NCBI RefSeq assembly: GCF_000090795.2
Contig: NW_003546297.1
Span: forward strand, 31,238-54,726
DNA: 23,489 bases
Source: Amphimedon queenslandica
Lineage: Eukaryota; Porifera; Demospongiae; Haplosclerida; Niphatidae
Direction of reading: 5' to 3'
Shown: one piece after another, positions 1 to 10,872 of the stretch
Layout: each line of letters opens with the position of its first letter
Numbering within the stretch: the stretch's first letter is position 1
The notes under the pieces: model-generated
Database searches by the model: none
Seen by the model: only the letters and a program-made list of their open reading frames with translations
Told to the model about the DNA's origin: nothing
Translations under genes and position numbers: made by a program

Positions 1-175
1 GATAATTATTTTTAAAAAACAAATCATGACAAATACATGTAGGTTACTAACGATTGCTGTTTTTTTGTAAAGCTTATATTAGTAAAATAATAATTATAAT
101 TATAACAATAATGACATAATAATTGCAAAGTTTTGATTGTGTGAATAATAATTAAATAATTATTTTTGTTAAAGA
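1..175. other. AT-rich flank downstream of the ERICH3-like gene
   Basis: No coding region is visible. The stretch is very AT-rich with ATA/TAA runs. No canonical AATAAA is visible on the minus strand, so this could be the 3' UTR of the ERICH3-like gene or an intron leading to a further exon off the window. Confidence 0.4.
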
Positions 176-3100
176 CTATACACTGAAAGTACTTACAGAC
201 AAAGAAGAATTAGTTGGTTGTTTTTTACTTTCGATTGAATTTGTACTAGTATCTTGATTCTGTTGACCTTTCTCATCTTGATCTTTTATTTGATTGGTAT
301 CTACAGAATTATTAACAGTATCTTTATTTCGATCAATTTGTGAGATGATTTCTGATCCTCGTCTAGATGACTTTCCTTCCTCCTCCTCTTCTGTCTTGCT
401 AGGTTGGTCTTCTTTAGCTCCATCATCCACTGCCTCTTTCTTCTCAGTCTCTCCAAGTTCTGTGGTTCCTTGGTTTTCTTGTATAACCTCATTGCTGTTT
501 GATTTTATTTCTTCATTTTCCTTTGAAGACTCTGCTAGTTCCATTGCCTTGACCTCATTTTGAGTATTGGATTCTACTGGCCCATCCTGTCCATTGCTTT
601 CCAATTTCTCTTCATTCTCCTTTTTATCAGCTTCAAGTTGCTCTACTGCTTGAGCTGAGCCATCAACTGAACTTTCTTTCTCTCCTTCTTTACCTTCACT
701 ATCAGTCTTTTCTTCAATTGCTCCTTCATCAGTTGGCTCTTTGCTTCTTTCCTCAGAGTTTGAAATCTTTTCTTTGCCCTCTGGCCCTTCATTATCATTT
801 CCACTAGCCTCTTCTTTTACTTCTTCCATTTCACCTTCATTCAATTCCACGGGTGATTTTTCCTCTTCTTGTTTGTTTTTCTCTTCACCTTCAGCTACTG
901 GTTGCCCTCCTTTCTCTTCTAATCCTTCCACAGACCCTTTCTCCTCTGTTTTATCAACCAATGCAGTTTCCTCATTAGCTACCTCACTAGCTGCTTTGTC
1001 TTCTACTTTTGCGAAGTCCTCTGTAGGGCCAGTCTCATCATTGTCTACTTGAGTATCTTGTTTCTGCTCTTCATTTTTTGTTTCTTTGGCTAACTTATCT
1101 TTATTAATATCAGAGTCTGATGATGGAGCAGAAGAAGAATGAGATGAAGAAGGTGAACGTGGAGGAGGCGAAACTATTCGAACACGAGTTTCCTTCTTTT
1201 TAAAATTGTCTTCTGGCTCAGGAGCTGTGGATGAGGTTGAAGGAGGAGGGGGAGGAGAAGAAGGCTTGCTATCCACAACTTCTGTCTGCTTTGCTTCTTC
1301 ATGATCTGGTGTTTTTTGAGGAGAGAGTCCACTAGTCACAGACTCCTTGTCTGGTTCTTTCTCTGTTACTTCATTTTCTATTTGTGCAGGAGGTGCCTCA
1401 TCTAAAACTATTTGCTCTTTCTCTTTTGCACCTTCGGGATTTGCTGACTCAGAAGAATGGTTATTGTCTGAGACTTCTGATTCTTTTTGTTCTTCAGATT
1501 CTTGTTTATTTTCTACTTCAGTAGGAGGAGGAGATGAGTCATTAGGAGGGGAAGTAGGAGGTGTCGCATTTTCCATCTTTGTCTCGGGTGTCTCTTCTTT
1601 TTCGGTAGATTTTTGAATACGAGAAGATGATTGAGAGGAAGATGAATGAAGAGAAGATTTACTAACAGAACCATTCTTATGAAGAGAAGATTTACTAACA
1701 GAACCATTCTTATTTCCTTCTTCATTAGGTTCAGGAGGAGGAAGAGGAGGAGAGGATTCAACATATTCCGACTCTTTTACTTGTACTTCTTCTTCTTCAA
1801 TTCTTTCATTGTCTTTGGATGATGCAGAGCTTGGGCGTGACGAAGGAGATTTCTTTTTGACGTCAGTCTGAGATGAACTAGAACTTGACGACTCATCTGG
1901 TTTTGACGCTTCGTCTCTGCTTGACTCGTCAGTATTCTTCTCTTCCTCTTTGCTACTGTGGTTTCCCAACCGACTCTTCCTTCCACTCTCAATACCATGG
2001 GTAGAAGAAACACTGGAAGAGGAAGAAGAGGAAGATGGTGAATTCTGCTTGGAAGAAACAAATTTTAAAGATACGTCAGTTCCATCACTCTCAGTAGCAG
2101 GAATGAATTCATTCTTGCTTTCTTGTATTTCATCATTTTCATCCAATTCTGCAATGTTTAGCTCTCTACTGATGTACGACTGAGCTCTTCTCAGTACTTG
2201 ATTAAGATATTCCTTTATCATGGCATCATCTGATAACAACTGGCTATCACTGTCACCATCCTTTGGAGGTTTATTTGCCACTTTTGTCTCTGAGGCTATG
2301 TCTTGAAGGCTCTCAACTTTTTCTTGAGTTTTGTCAGCCTTGACTTCCACCTTGTCCTTATCTTTATCTGTCTCCTTTTCTTCCTCCTTCTCCTTTTCAT
2401 CCTCCTTCTCTTTTTCTTCCTCTTTCTCTTTCTCTTCCTCTTTCTCTTTCTCTTCCTCCTTCTCTTTGTCTTTCCCTCTTATTATCTCTTCCTTATCCAT
2501 GGCATTAAACAGCTCTCCATTCTCTTCAACATTCACAACCTCTTTGGCCACTTCAAGAGGTACAGGCTCATCTTTTTCCTTGTGAGACGGAGAAGGAGTC
2601 CTACTACTACTTTTTGATGATCCTGACGTGCTCTCACTGCGAGGAGGTGGTGGTGGAGAGGGTGAGTTTTGTGATGCACGGGAGAGAGAAGTGAGTGTAG
2701 ATGCTTTCGAGGATTTTCTTTCTTCTTCTTGACTTTGTTGTGAATCAAAATCTGATGAGTAAGCCTCCCCTCCTGCTCCCCCTCCTTCTTCTTCCCTTTT
2801 ATCTTCATCTTCTTCTTCCTCTTTTTCTCCTCCTTCTCCTCTCTCTTCCTCTTCTTGTCCATCTATTTCTTCATCATCATCTTTTTTCTCGTCATCATCC
2901 TCTTGTTCGAAATCTTCATCATCGTATTCATCATCTGACAATTTCTCTTCCTCTGCTGTTTTCCCATCCTCCACTCTTTCTTCCTCCTCCTCCTTTCCAT
3001 TTGTCTTTAGTTCTTCTTCAATTTTCATTGTTGTCTTCACAGGCGTAGTCTATACAATGATAATAAAGTCTTCAAAACATAATAAATGCATTTTAAAAAA

Positions 3101-5036
3101 TAGCGAGTATTAGTGAAAAATAACATTAATTGTTATACCCTATCAATACTTGAGAAGCATTGATAAGCGAAGATTACAATAAATGCGACGTAATTAATTA
3201 TTGCTATACATGTACACTCATTTGTTGTTATTATTACTGCAAGCTTGTAAATACATCATAGCGTTAATAAGTGAGACATTTAAAGATCTACATAACATTT
3301 AGAGTTTGCCGAGGAGCTGAAATTTTAGAATTGCAAAACATACAAGTACAAGTAGCCTTTTATCATAGCTACACTGTAATTATGGTGTATATCTGCATAC
3401 TTTAGGTTTAAATGTTGGAGGGAAGAGTTTTGACTGATTTGCATGTCCAAACTTGCAGAGGTAGCACGGCTGACCTCCCTCGACTTTCAAGAGGCGAAAG
3501 TTAGCGGAGGATTTCCCACCGCCCAAAACCTGTCCTTGCTTGTGTTTGTACTCGCAGCAAGAGCTGATGCGACAGTTAATGAGTCCGTTGACGTAGAGTG
3601 ACATCCCAAAAGGCATTCCATAGTGTCTCTTTGAAGTTACAGTAAATTGATCTGTGTTTAGAAATACATAAAATAAAGGAATTTCCAATGAAATTTAGAT
3701 AACAGTGAAGCTAACCTTTAGCCAGGAGTTTTCCCTTAAATAAGCAAATATTGTTGCCACCACAGTGCTGCTGATGAACTTCAACGTACACGCGTGGATC
3801 AAAAACGGACATTAATTTGATGCCACCTCCTAAATACTCGAACCTCAGCTCAACATTAGTTCGCATGTTGATCTCAGAAACAGCTGGGGCGGTCTGAAAC
3901 AAGAGAGCAACAGTATCAAACAAGACCTTGCTATCATGCATGCATGCTTATATTGCTTGGGTCTAAAACTACATGTAAATGATGTACATTTCATATAGCA
4001 CTTGTATTGATCATTGAATTTCTAAAGTACAATCAGTGCACTATAAAGTACCTGTGGTCTTCTTATACGCCCACTCCTAATCTGCATGTTGGTAGTACGT
4101 GATGCTGCTGTAGGTGGAGGGGGTACTGGCGGATGTACTCTGCCATAAGGACTGATATAAGACGTGGGTAGAGACTTTGTGGTGTTAACCATGTGGTTCA
4201 GTTGGAGGAACTGCTTCTCCGAGAGACCCAGTTCTTCCTGGCGCTTCTTTAGTGTCGACGAGAGCTGAGGTGGGCATGAGTTTGAGGGACCGAGTAAAGC
4301 CACACCCAAAGGGTAACTAGCTTCATGCTAGATAAACAAGAGAACATTTATAAACTTTGAAATGATGTACAGTCTAATAAAAGCTTACCTTTACTTTCTC
4401 CGCTAGCTCCAATTTAGAGAGTGTCTCCATCTTTTTCTTTAACACTGCACGGCGTTTTTTCTGTTAGAAAAAAGAGACCATAAAGCAACATGCAAAGGTG
4501 TGCACATGTATCATCAAGTTACAGATTCATGCGCAACACCACACAGCTACAAGTGACAATTATTACAGCAATTTCAATTACAGATCCAATCCATGTGTGC
4601 CATGTTGCAGATAAAATGTATCTAGCTACTACTTAGTTGTTACACAGAATTTTTGAGCTGACCTCTAGCTCAACGACTCTATTGACAAGTGCTTCTGACA
4701 TTGCATGCTTTGACCTGGCCCTGTGCTCATTCCTAGCATGATAGCGACGGATAGTCTCCTCATCCAAGACACGGCCATCTTGAGTGATCTGCTTGAGAAA
4801 GGAAAAGATCGAAGTCTTTTTGTAAATGTTCTTACCAGCCCCATCCTTTGGAGGTAGTGCCGCCTCGAAGAGGAGGCGAAATAACCCGCCAAATTCTCAT
4901 CAGTGAGACTGTTGTAGCTTTCAAGGGGACTGGAGAAAGAAAGAGAAAAAAGCAGAAATAGAAGAAAAGGGATAGAAAATGTTATATAAAAAGATGTCTT
5001 TGTTTCATTGGCATACCCTTGATGCTTAGCGTGCAT
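176..5036 (-). CDS. ERICH3: ERICH3-like glutamate-rich protein with DUF4590-type domain, 8 coding exons
   Basis: Exons (minus strand, 5'->3'): 5036-5017, 4929-4836, 4788-4663, 4460-4389, 4327-4052, 3893-3716, 3651-3401, 3049-176; the phases join to 1,296 residues (human ERICH3 is about 1,500). Residues about 8-40 carry the ERICH3 N-terminal signature (SYNSLTDENLAGYF, then LQRMGL, then ITQDGRVLDEETI). Residues about 197-320 form the DUF4590-type domain: EVHQQHCGGNNICLFKGKLL, SKRHYGMPFGMSLYVNG, SSCCEYKHKQG, and a PCYLC motif. The last exon (about 958 residues) is almost entirely Glu, Lys, Ser and Pro with KEKEEE repeats, as expected for a disordered tail. The function is unknown at the molecular level; vertebrate ERICH3 is linked to cilia. 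Intron 3050-3400 holds nothing recognisable. Stop at 176-178 (TAG); a perfect donor sequence GTAAGT (191-196) just before it leaves the 3' end open. Confidence 0.85.
1648..1713 (-). repeat. Exact 33-bp tandem duplication inside the ERICH3-like tail
   Basis: Two identical 33-bp units (1648-1680 and 1681-1713) lie in frame and duplicate an 11-residue segment containing NGSVSKSSLH. No mismatch is visible between the copies, so the duplication looks recent. It is a likely length polymorphism. Confidence 0.9.
2372..2475 (-). repeat. Coding hexapeptide repeat (KEKEEE) in the ERICH3-like tail
   Basis: On the plus strand, units of roughly 18 bp made of ctctttctcttcctc-type sequence repeat about five times, encoding KEKEEE/KEKEDE blocks on the minus strand. 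It stays in frame because the unit is a multiple of three. It extends the acidic/basic alternating, probably helical or disordered, segment of the protein. Confidence 0.75.
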
Positions 5037-5130
5037 GGCGTCTATTGATTAGCAAAAAGAAAGAAAGAAGAGGCTACAGTAGTCACACCAAGTACTCTAG
5101 AGCCATAGATAGATACATCCAAGTGTTTGA

Positions 5131-5144
5131 GTCTCCATAGCAAC
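5131..5144. promoter_or_regulatory. Candidate RFX X-box upstream of the ERICH3-like gene
   Basis: The sequence GTCTCCATAGCAAC fits the published X-box consensus GTHNYYATRRNAAC at every position. It lies about 95 bp upstream of the ERICH3-like start codon, a usual distance for X-boxes of ciliary genes. Binding is inference. Confidence 0.55.
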
Positions 5145-5298
5145 CAGGTATTTTGGAGACACGGAAGTAAACGGAAACTACTTTTCCGCATACTAGAAAA
5201 AAATCAAAAAATTGAAAAAGAACAATAATTTTCTGCACAAAATTGAAGTCAAGCAGAATACATGTGTAGGTAGGCTAGCTGCCAGATCATTACATAAC

Positions 5299-5304
5299 TT
5301 TATT
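5299..5304 (-). terminator. Poly(A) signal of the MST/Hippo gene
   Basis: TTTATT on the plus strand gives AATAAA on the minus strand, about 170 nt after the kinase stop codon and about 260 bp before the ERICH3-like start codon, so it would end the kinase transcript before the next same-strand gene. Confidence 0.55.
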
Positions 5305-5424
5305 CATCATTAATACAAACAACAACAATAATAATAACAAAAAGACAAAATGGTGCATACTGATTAGGTAAGAGAGTTATTATAATAATGAAAATTAAGG
5401 TGATATGAAAATGGAACTTAAATA

Positions 5425-5428
<4 letters not shown>

Positions 5429-5468
<40 letters not shown>
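5429..5468. repeat. (TAA)n microsatellite in the kinase 3' UTR
   Basis: An uninterrupted run of TAA triplets starts only a few bases after the kinase stop codon (5476-5478) and so should be transcribed as a UUA repeat in the 3' UTR. Confidence 0.9.
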
Positions 5469-5470
<2 letters not shown>

Positions 5471-5475
5471 TAATT

Positions 5476-8400
5476 CTAACGAAATTGCTGCTTTTTCTTG
5501 GCATCAATGGCTTGAAGTATAGGCTGGCGTTTCTGGTGGTATCTTTTTCTGAGAGCTTCCAACTCTTCGTCCATTCTCTTATCAAGTAGAGTCATGTGTT
5601 CCTCTAACTCATCATCATTTAAACCTTTCAACTAAAAAAGAAAGAGAGAGAGACAGTTATCGCAGTATGAGGATAAGAAGAGGTAAAGTACAGAGAATTT
5701 CTAATATTTTTATACATTTTTTGTGTTGCATAGATTTTTTTTACAAATTCTTAAAGTTGCTCCAAAATCAGGCCAAAGACCCTGTACTATAGTACAGGGT
5801 TATTGGCCAAAAATCACTAAAATTCGATAAGTAAAAATTCTTCATTTTTATAAGTCTTCTGATACATATACATGTTCTTATGTTGTGTAGAAAGTTTGAA
5901 CTGATTTCGATCAAAATTGATTTTTTTACAAATTTTTAAAGTTGCTCCGAAATCAGGCCAAAGACCCTGTACTATAGTACAGGGTCATCGGCCAAAAATC
6001 ACCAAAAATGACTAGAAAAAAAAATTCTTCATTTTTATAATTTTCCTGATACATATACATGTTCTTATGTTGTGTAGAAAGTTTAAACTGATTTTGATCA
6101 AATTTGAATTTTTTATGAATTTTTTAAAGTTGCTCCAAAATTGGGCCAAAGACCCTGTACTATAAGTACAGAGCCATCGGCCAAAAATCACCAAAAATGA
6201 CTAGGAAAAAATTCTTCATTTTTGTAATTTTTTCTGATACATATACATGTTCTTATGTTGTGTAGAAAGTTTAAACTGATTTCGATCAAATTTGAATTTT
6301 TTATGAATTTTTAAAGTTGCTCCAATAGCTATTTGTATGTCATCTCATGTTTACATCCCTGCATGCTTTGTGGAAAACTCTGACTGTACATGTACATGTA
6401 AATCTACATGTGCATTAAAATTATCGTCAAAATTAGAGTACACTAAGTCTCTTTTGAATTTACAAATGTACATGTAAAATGTACATGTACATGTATTTCA
6501 CTACACACTTACGTAATCCTTGAATTCCGTCCCCTCGGGTATGGCAGGAAAGTAGGCATAGATACTCTGAGGTCCCACATGTGCATTCTTCTTGTTTCCT
6601 TGCTTCTTGTTGTGATCAGGTTCTTTATTGAAGTGATGCATGAAGTGCGGCTTGTATGGCTCCTTGGAATCCTTGTCTGTGTCGACACCTACACATACAG
6701 CAATCAGTATATCTCAGTAAAACAATCAGTAAATTATTAGTAAAACACTCAAAAATGGAAAATTCTCTTGGGCCATTTTTAATGAAATTTTTACAACTTT
6801 AAAAAATTCAGATATTAATAAAAAAACTCACGTTTCATAGTGCTATCTCCTTCATCATCGTCTACTATAACTAGCGTCCCCAGGTCAGAGACAGTCGGCT
6901 CATTGATGATAATGGAGTCGGGGTAGCCTCTCTGTATCATGGTATTACTGGCAGTGACAAACTCATCGTCTTCATCTCCTTCCTCCTCTTCCTCCTCCTC
7001 TTCCTCCAGCTTAGCCATCGCTAGCTGCACAAGCTCTTTGACAATGTCTATGCTCTTGTTTCCCTTCACAAACCTGTGTTGCAGTAGACTAGTAGCAGAG
7101 GGCCTCTCTTCCGGGCTCTTGACCAAGCAGCGACTGATAAAATCCGAGAACTCGTTAGAAAAATTGTCGGCTTGTTTGAGGGTCGGTGGAGGTTTAGTGG
7201 GTATCATGAATATCGCTCTCATCGGGTGTACCTCGGCGTAAGGGGGTCTACCCTCGGCCATTTCGATAGCGGTGATACCCATTGACCATATGTCCGCTAG
7301 ACAGTCGTAGCCGACTTCTTGTATGACTTCCGGTGCCATCCAAAACGGCGTACCAATCACAGTATTTCTTTTTGCCATCGTGTCCTATGGAAAGAAATAT
7401 CATTGTATTACATGTTCATCTCTTGTATATTAAAAGAAAGAAGCTTATTGCATTATGTATGGTTCTATTTCCCCTCTCCCTCTCTCTCTCTCTCTCTCCC
7501 CTCAATAATTGCTCAAGTTTATTAAACATATATTGTTAAGGAAATCAAAACAACAGAAAGGATGTACTGGCTATTGCACTCAATCATTCATTTAATTAAT
7601 ACTGTGAGACTGTAACTTACTGTTAATTGTCCAGCAACACCAAAGTCAGCTGAATGGGGAGAGAGAGAGAGATAAAGGAAGAAAGGGAGGGAGAAAGAGG
7701 TACAAAAAGATGATCATCACACTATTAGATGACAACTAATTCATTGATTCAAATACACGTATGTATATGTACATGTATGTACATGTACATGTATGTGTAC
7801 GTTGACACAAGCATAATAAAAAGACATGTACATGAACTACATTTACACGTATGTATACATGTAAATGAACACATTTTCAATATCAATAATACCACAATAC
7901 AATATTACTAAAACAAACATTTGGATTCGCATGATACAAACAACATCCACGCCCACACAAAAACATGTAAAAATCAACATGTACATGCACGGACTGCTAA
8001 CCTAATTTGGCATGTCCGTCAAGATTTAACAAGATATTGCCAGCTTTGATGTCACGATGAATCTTTCTCTTGAAATGAAGATATTCAAGACCTTTCAGTG
8101 CATACTGTACTATGACTGAAATCTCTTTCTCATTCAACTAAAAATAAAAATAAAAATAAATAATAATTTATTTAATTAATTATATAAATAATTAATTAAA
8201 TGTTAATAAAAAATAAATTTGAGGGGAAAGAAAGCATTAATCTTGTCCTCCATTGAAAAATAGTACATGTACATGTACATGTATAAAACATAGCCTTAAT
8301 AAAATACATGTACATGCAAGTTCAAGTGTAATTCAGTAACAAATAACAAAAAAGAGGAACAACTTTATTTGATTATTAAGGTCAACCAATGTGTGTGTGC

Positions 8401-8502
8401 AGTTATCTCGTACTATCTACCCTATCAATCAAATGAAGATCATTACTATATCATCAAAGTGAACTGGGTGGTGAAGACATAATAGCAACAAATAGGGGCA
8501 TC

Positions 8503-8536
<34 letters not shown>

Positions 8537-9119
8537 CTTACCGGTCTTTCTATGATACGCATAATATCTGATACAGACCCAGCACCACAATACTCCATTA
8601 CAATCTAATAAAGGAGGAAGAGAGAGAGAGGGAAGAAAGGAGAGGGAGAGAAAGGAAGAGGAGATAGTAAAATAAGAATTGAAGGATATGACCATTTATT
8701 AAATTCCTACCCATAGATCCGTGTTCTTAAAATAACTACCATAATACTTGACTACATATTGACTGAGGAAAAGAGAGAAAGAAGAGAGAGAGTTCAATTG
8801 TCCTTTCCCCTATACTCTTATATGTTACCTGTCACACTGTTGCATGATACTAATCTCCTTTATAATGTCTTGTAAGTCAGCATCAACTGGAACCTGTTTA
8901 ATAGCTAGTAGCTGACCAGACTCCTTGTGGAGTGCCTTATATACAGCACCATAAGCACTGAAAGATAAAATTAAGAAATAAAAAGAATAATGATCACTGT
9001 TTTCACTTCCTAGTCTCTTACCCCTCGCCTATCTTTTCTAACAAGTCAAACACATCTTCAGGCTCTTTCATAAGACTCTCCTCGCTTAGTTTCAGAAGCT
9101 TCTTCTGGTGTGACTCCAT
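5476..9119 (-). CDS. STK3: Hippo/MST1-2 family Ser/Thr kinase with SARAH domain, 9 exons
   Basis: Exons (5'->3'): 9119-9022, 8957-8829, 8762-8711, 8604-8542, 8137-8002, 7649-7621 (29 nt), 7384-6832, 6688-6513, 5631-5476; total 463 residues (human MST2 has 491). This is the core Hippo-pathway kinase, which phosphorylates LATS and MOB1. Visible: Gly loop GEGAYGAV (31-38), catalytic Lys53 (AIK), HRDIKAGN with Asp143, DFG at 161-163, activation segment [13 protein letters not shown] with the activating Thr at 177, an acidic run after the kinase domain, Thr-Met type motifs (NTM, STMKR) like those that bind MOB1 when phosphorylated, a KPHFMHHF box, and a C-terminal SARAH helix ([20 protein letters not shown]...[15 protein letters not shown]). 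The start is the first in-frame ATG; an out-of-frame short uORF precedes it. The single-copy state implied by the equal similarity to MST1 and MST2 is inference. Confidence 0.95.
5735..6327. repeat. Tandem array of about 185-bp units with palindromic core (intron 8 of the kinase gene)
   Basis: Three units plus a partial one share the same order of blocks: an AT-rich segment, 'aaagttgctcc', 'ggccaaagac', a palindrome, 'ggccaaaaatcac', 'ttcatttttataa', 'gatacatatacatgttctta', and 'tgtgtagaaagttt'. The palindrome CCCTGTACTATAGTACAGGG is perfect at 5780-5799 and 5965-5984 and decayed at 6153-6173; spacing is 185-188 bp. Related copies are at 19058-19440, with fragments near 12481 and 22412. Confidence 0.9.
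6474..6497. repeat. TACATG hexamer repeat (one of many)
   Basis: A short run of the self-complementary-type hexamer TACATG in intron 8 of the kinase gene. The same motif recurs in introns across the window (for example near 7764-7797, 8263-8283, 14505-14518, 16964-17018, 19599-19628, 21518-21562, 22275-22305 and 22491-22556) and is nearly absent from exons. Confidence 0.8.
8505..8533. repeat. (TG)n microsatellite next to a splice donor
   Basis: Fourteen or so TG repeats lie 6 bp inside intron 4 of the kinase gene, very close to the donor at 8541-8540 on the minus strand, where they read as CA repeats. CA repeats near donors are known to influence splicing in vertebrates; an effect here is inference. 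Confidence 0.85.
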
Positions 9120-9224
9120 TACTTCACTCCCTTTCTCTTCTTCTAGGAATGGCCACTCAATGTCACTGAACCACACCCATAAAATGGCACTGTGGCCACG
9201 CCCAGATATTGACACGCCCACAAA
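9120..9224. promoter_or_regulatory. Bidirectional promoter between kinase and AASDHPPT-like genes
   Basis: Only 105 bp separate the two start codons. The gap has CCACACCC and CCACGCCC boxes of the type bound by Sp/KLF factors and no obvious TATA box. Short uORF-like ATGs occur on both strands (an ATG at 9184 on the plus strand that stops at the AASDHPPT start region). Confidence 0.6.
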
Positions 9225-10766
9225 ATGGCGGCTGGACTGAGGTGGTATGTTAGTCTCTCTAGATGGAAAACTATAACAGAAGTATCACTTTAGAATTATT
9301 TAGTAATTTTATTTTAATAATTATAGGACTGGAATGTTGCTATGTCCCTCATACAACCTGAAGAAAGTGAGAGAATCAATCAATTTGTCTTTAAAGAGGA
9401 TGCTTCTCTCTCTTTGGTGAGTGTCACGTGATCTCTTTCAAGCACTTAACATTCAGCAGTTGCAATAGATTGGTCGACTTTTGTTACGAGCAGGGACGGC
9501 TAAAAGAACGGGCGCAACAAACAATGAGATCAATTTTGATAGAACGGAGAGGGGGAAACCATATTTGGTAAAAAGGGTCGGCTCCCATAATTCTTGTAAT
9601 TATTAATCGTCATAGGTGGAGCCTTCATTGGGTGGGTGTGGTTTAGATCTTAACGTGTCTCATCAAGGAGATTATGCTGTACTAGCTGGAGAGGAGGGAA
9701 TGAGAGTTGGAGTTGATGTTATGGATTGCACACGACCTAGTGAGGAGATAAAGAGTACCGTATAGCGGGTTTGTTTCGTGAGGCTAAACTTTCGTTCTTT
9801 TCGTTCTTCAAGATGGGAGAATGAATAATTAACCAAACGAAATTCCAGTTTTTAATGGGCGTGGTAACTTATTAACGTCTTCAGAACGAATGTTTAACCT
9901 CACGAAAGTCATTTTGAGGATGGAAAACAAAAGTTTACCTTCATGAAACAAACCCACTATACGGTAAGGAAGAGAGGGTTAAAGACTCTTCTTTTGTGTA
10001 GGAGGTATAGCGTCTCTTGATCAGTTCTTTACTACAATGAGACGACAGTTTACTGAGAGGGAGTGGCACCAGATTAGGTCACCAAGTAGCGAAGAGGATA
10101 AACTCAAACTCTTTTATCGCTTCTGGGTAATTTTTTTATTATTAATAAATTAAAAATATAACGTCATGACTATTAATAATAATTAATGATTGTTTTCTTT
10201 AGTGTCTCAAAGAGAGTTACATTAAAGCAACAGGGATTGGTCTTTCTCACGGTCTTCAGAGGCTGGAATTCACCCTTGACCCCTCGTCACCATGGAAATA
10301 TGGAGCAGTAGGCCCCTTTTATACCCGATTAATTAACATTATGTATCTTATTAGGATACTCCTTCCTGTAGCAGTACTGTATTGTCTGTTGATGGCATAG
10401 AGCAAACTCAATGGAGCTTTGAGGAAAGCTTTATCGATCGCAAAGTAATGATTATTTTCTGTTGCATGACAATTTTAAAAATGTGTAGCAAAGATTTATG
10501 CTGCCAAAAAATTCATGATGTTATGCTTTGTAATACAATACCAAGATAATATTGGCATGTGCTTTTTATAATTATTTTTTTGCTAGCATTGTGTTGCTGT
10601 GGCAATAGAAGGGACTTGTCATTCGGGCTCATTTATAGAAGTCACAGTACCTAAACTATTAGAAAGTTTAGCAGTGGATATTAACATGATTGATCCCAAC
10701 CACTGGGAACTGCAGAAAAAGCGTCCATCTAAAAACGTATCATGTTTAAATAGTGATAATGGATGA
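9225..10766 (+). CDS. AASDHPPT: 4'-phosphopantetheinyl transferase, AASDHPPT-like, 8 exons
   Basis: Exons: 9225-9281, 9327-9416, 9469-9567, 9616-9754, 10002-10126, 10203-10307, 10355-10444, 10587-10766; 294 residues (human enzyme 309). It moves phosphopantetheine from coenzyme A to a serine of carrier proteins such as fatty-acid-synthase ACP, the mitochondrial ACP and the aminoadipate-semialdehyde enzyme. Visible: WNVAMSLIQPEESERINQFVF (20-40), RTERGKPYL (74-82), NVSHQGDYAVLAG (95-107), GVDVMD with the metal ligand Asp116, and FWCLKESYIKATG (169-181) with Glu174 and Lys178, the Sfp-superfamily signature. Start ATG begins MAAGLRWYVSLSRW. The fourth donor is GTACCG, created by a MITE insertion (see 9758-9964); without splicing there the frame stops at once. 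Shares a start region with the kinase gene and ends tail-to-tail with the THEG-like gene. Confidence 0.93.
9758..9964. mobile_element. 207-bp MITE with long terminal inverted repeats and TA duplication
   Basis: Terminal inverted repeats begin CCGTATAGCGGGTTTGTTTC at the left and, read from the right end, CCGTATAGTGGGTTTGTTTC; similarity continues for about 38 bp with a few mismatches. TA dinucleotides flank it (9756-9757 and 9965-9966), as for Tc1/mariner-type targets. An inner segment (9887-9908) also pairs with the left arm, so the element can fold into nested hairpins. It has no coding capacity and would depend on a transposase in trans. It fills most of AASDHPPT intron 4. Confidence 0.88.
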
Positions 10767-10872
10767 TAGTGAAAGAAACAAAAACAAGACTAATAACACA
10801 TTCATAATTATTATTATTTAATTTTTTTAAAATTAAAATTCACTCTTGCCAAACTACTTATCCTAATACGGT
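10767..10872. terminator. Shared 3' region of two convergent genes
   Basis: The 106-bp gap between the stop codons of the AASDHPPT-like (plus) and THEG-like (minus) genes is AT-rich. It carries the variant poly(A) signal ATTAAA on the plus strand at 10832-10837 and on the minus strand at 10822-10817, so the two transcripts probably overlap at their 3' ends. Confidence 0.45.

Noticed and set aside
2303..3048. Several Ser/Phe/Leu-rich plus-strand open frames
   Set aside because: They are complements of the GAA/GAG-rich ERICH3-like exon, where stop codons are rare by composition.
5780..5799. Palindrome as a rho-independent terminator
   Set aside because: The genome is eukaryotic and the hairpin belongs to a repeated intronic unit.
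5735..6327. Regular repeats as a possible CRISPR array
   Set aside because: The units are similar over their whole length, with no unique spacers, and lie in an intron of an animal gene.
9018..9221. N-terminal extension of the kinase upstream of MESHQKK
   Set aside because: The frame is open but begins with GTG, has no ATG, and overlaps the divergent promoter; family proteins begin near the chosen ATG.
10445..10586. Possible intron-encoded snoRNA in AASDHPPT intron 7
   Set aside because: TGATG-like words are present, but I could not pair them with a convincing D box and terminal stem.
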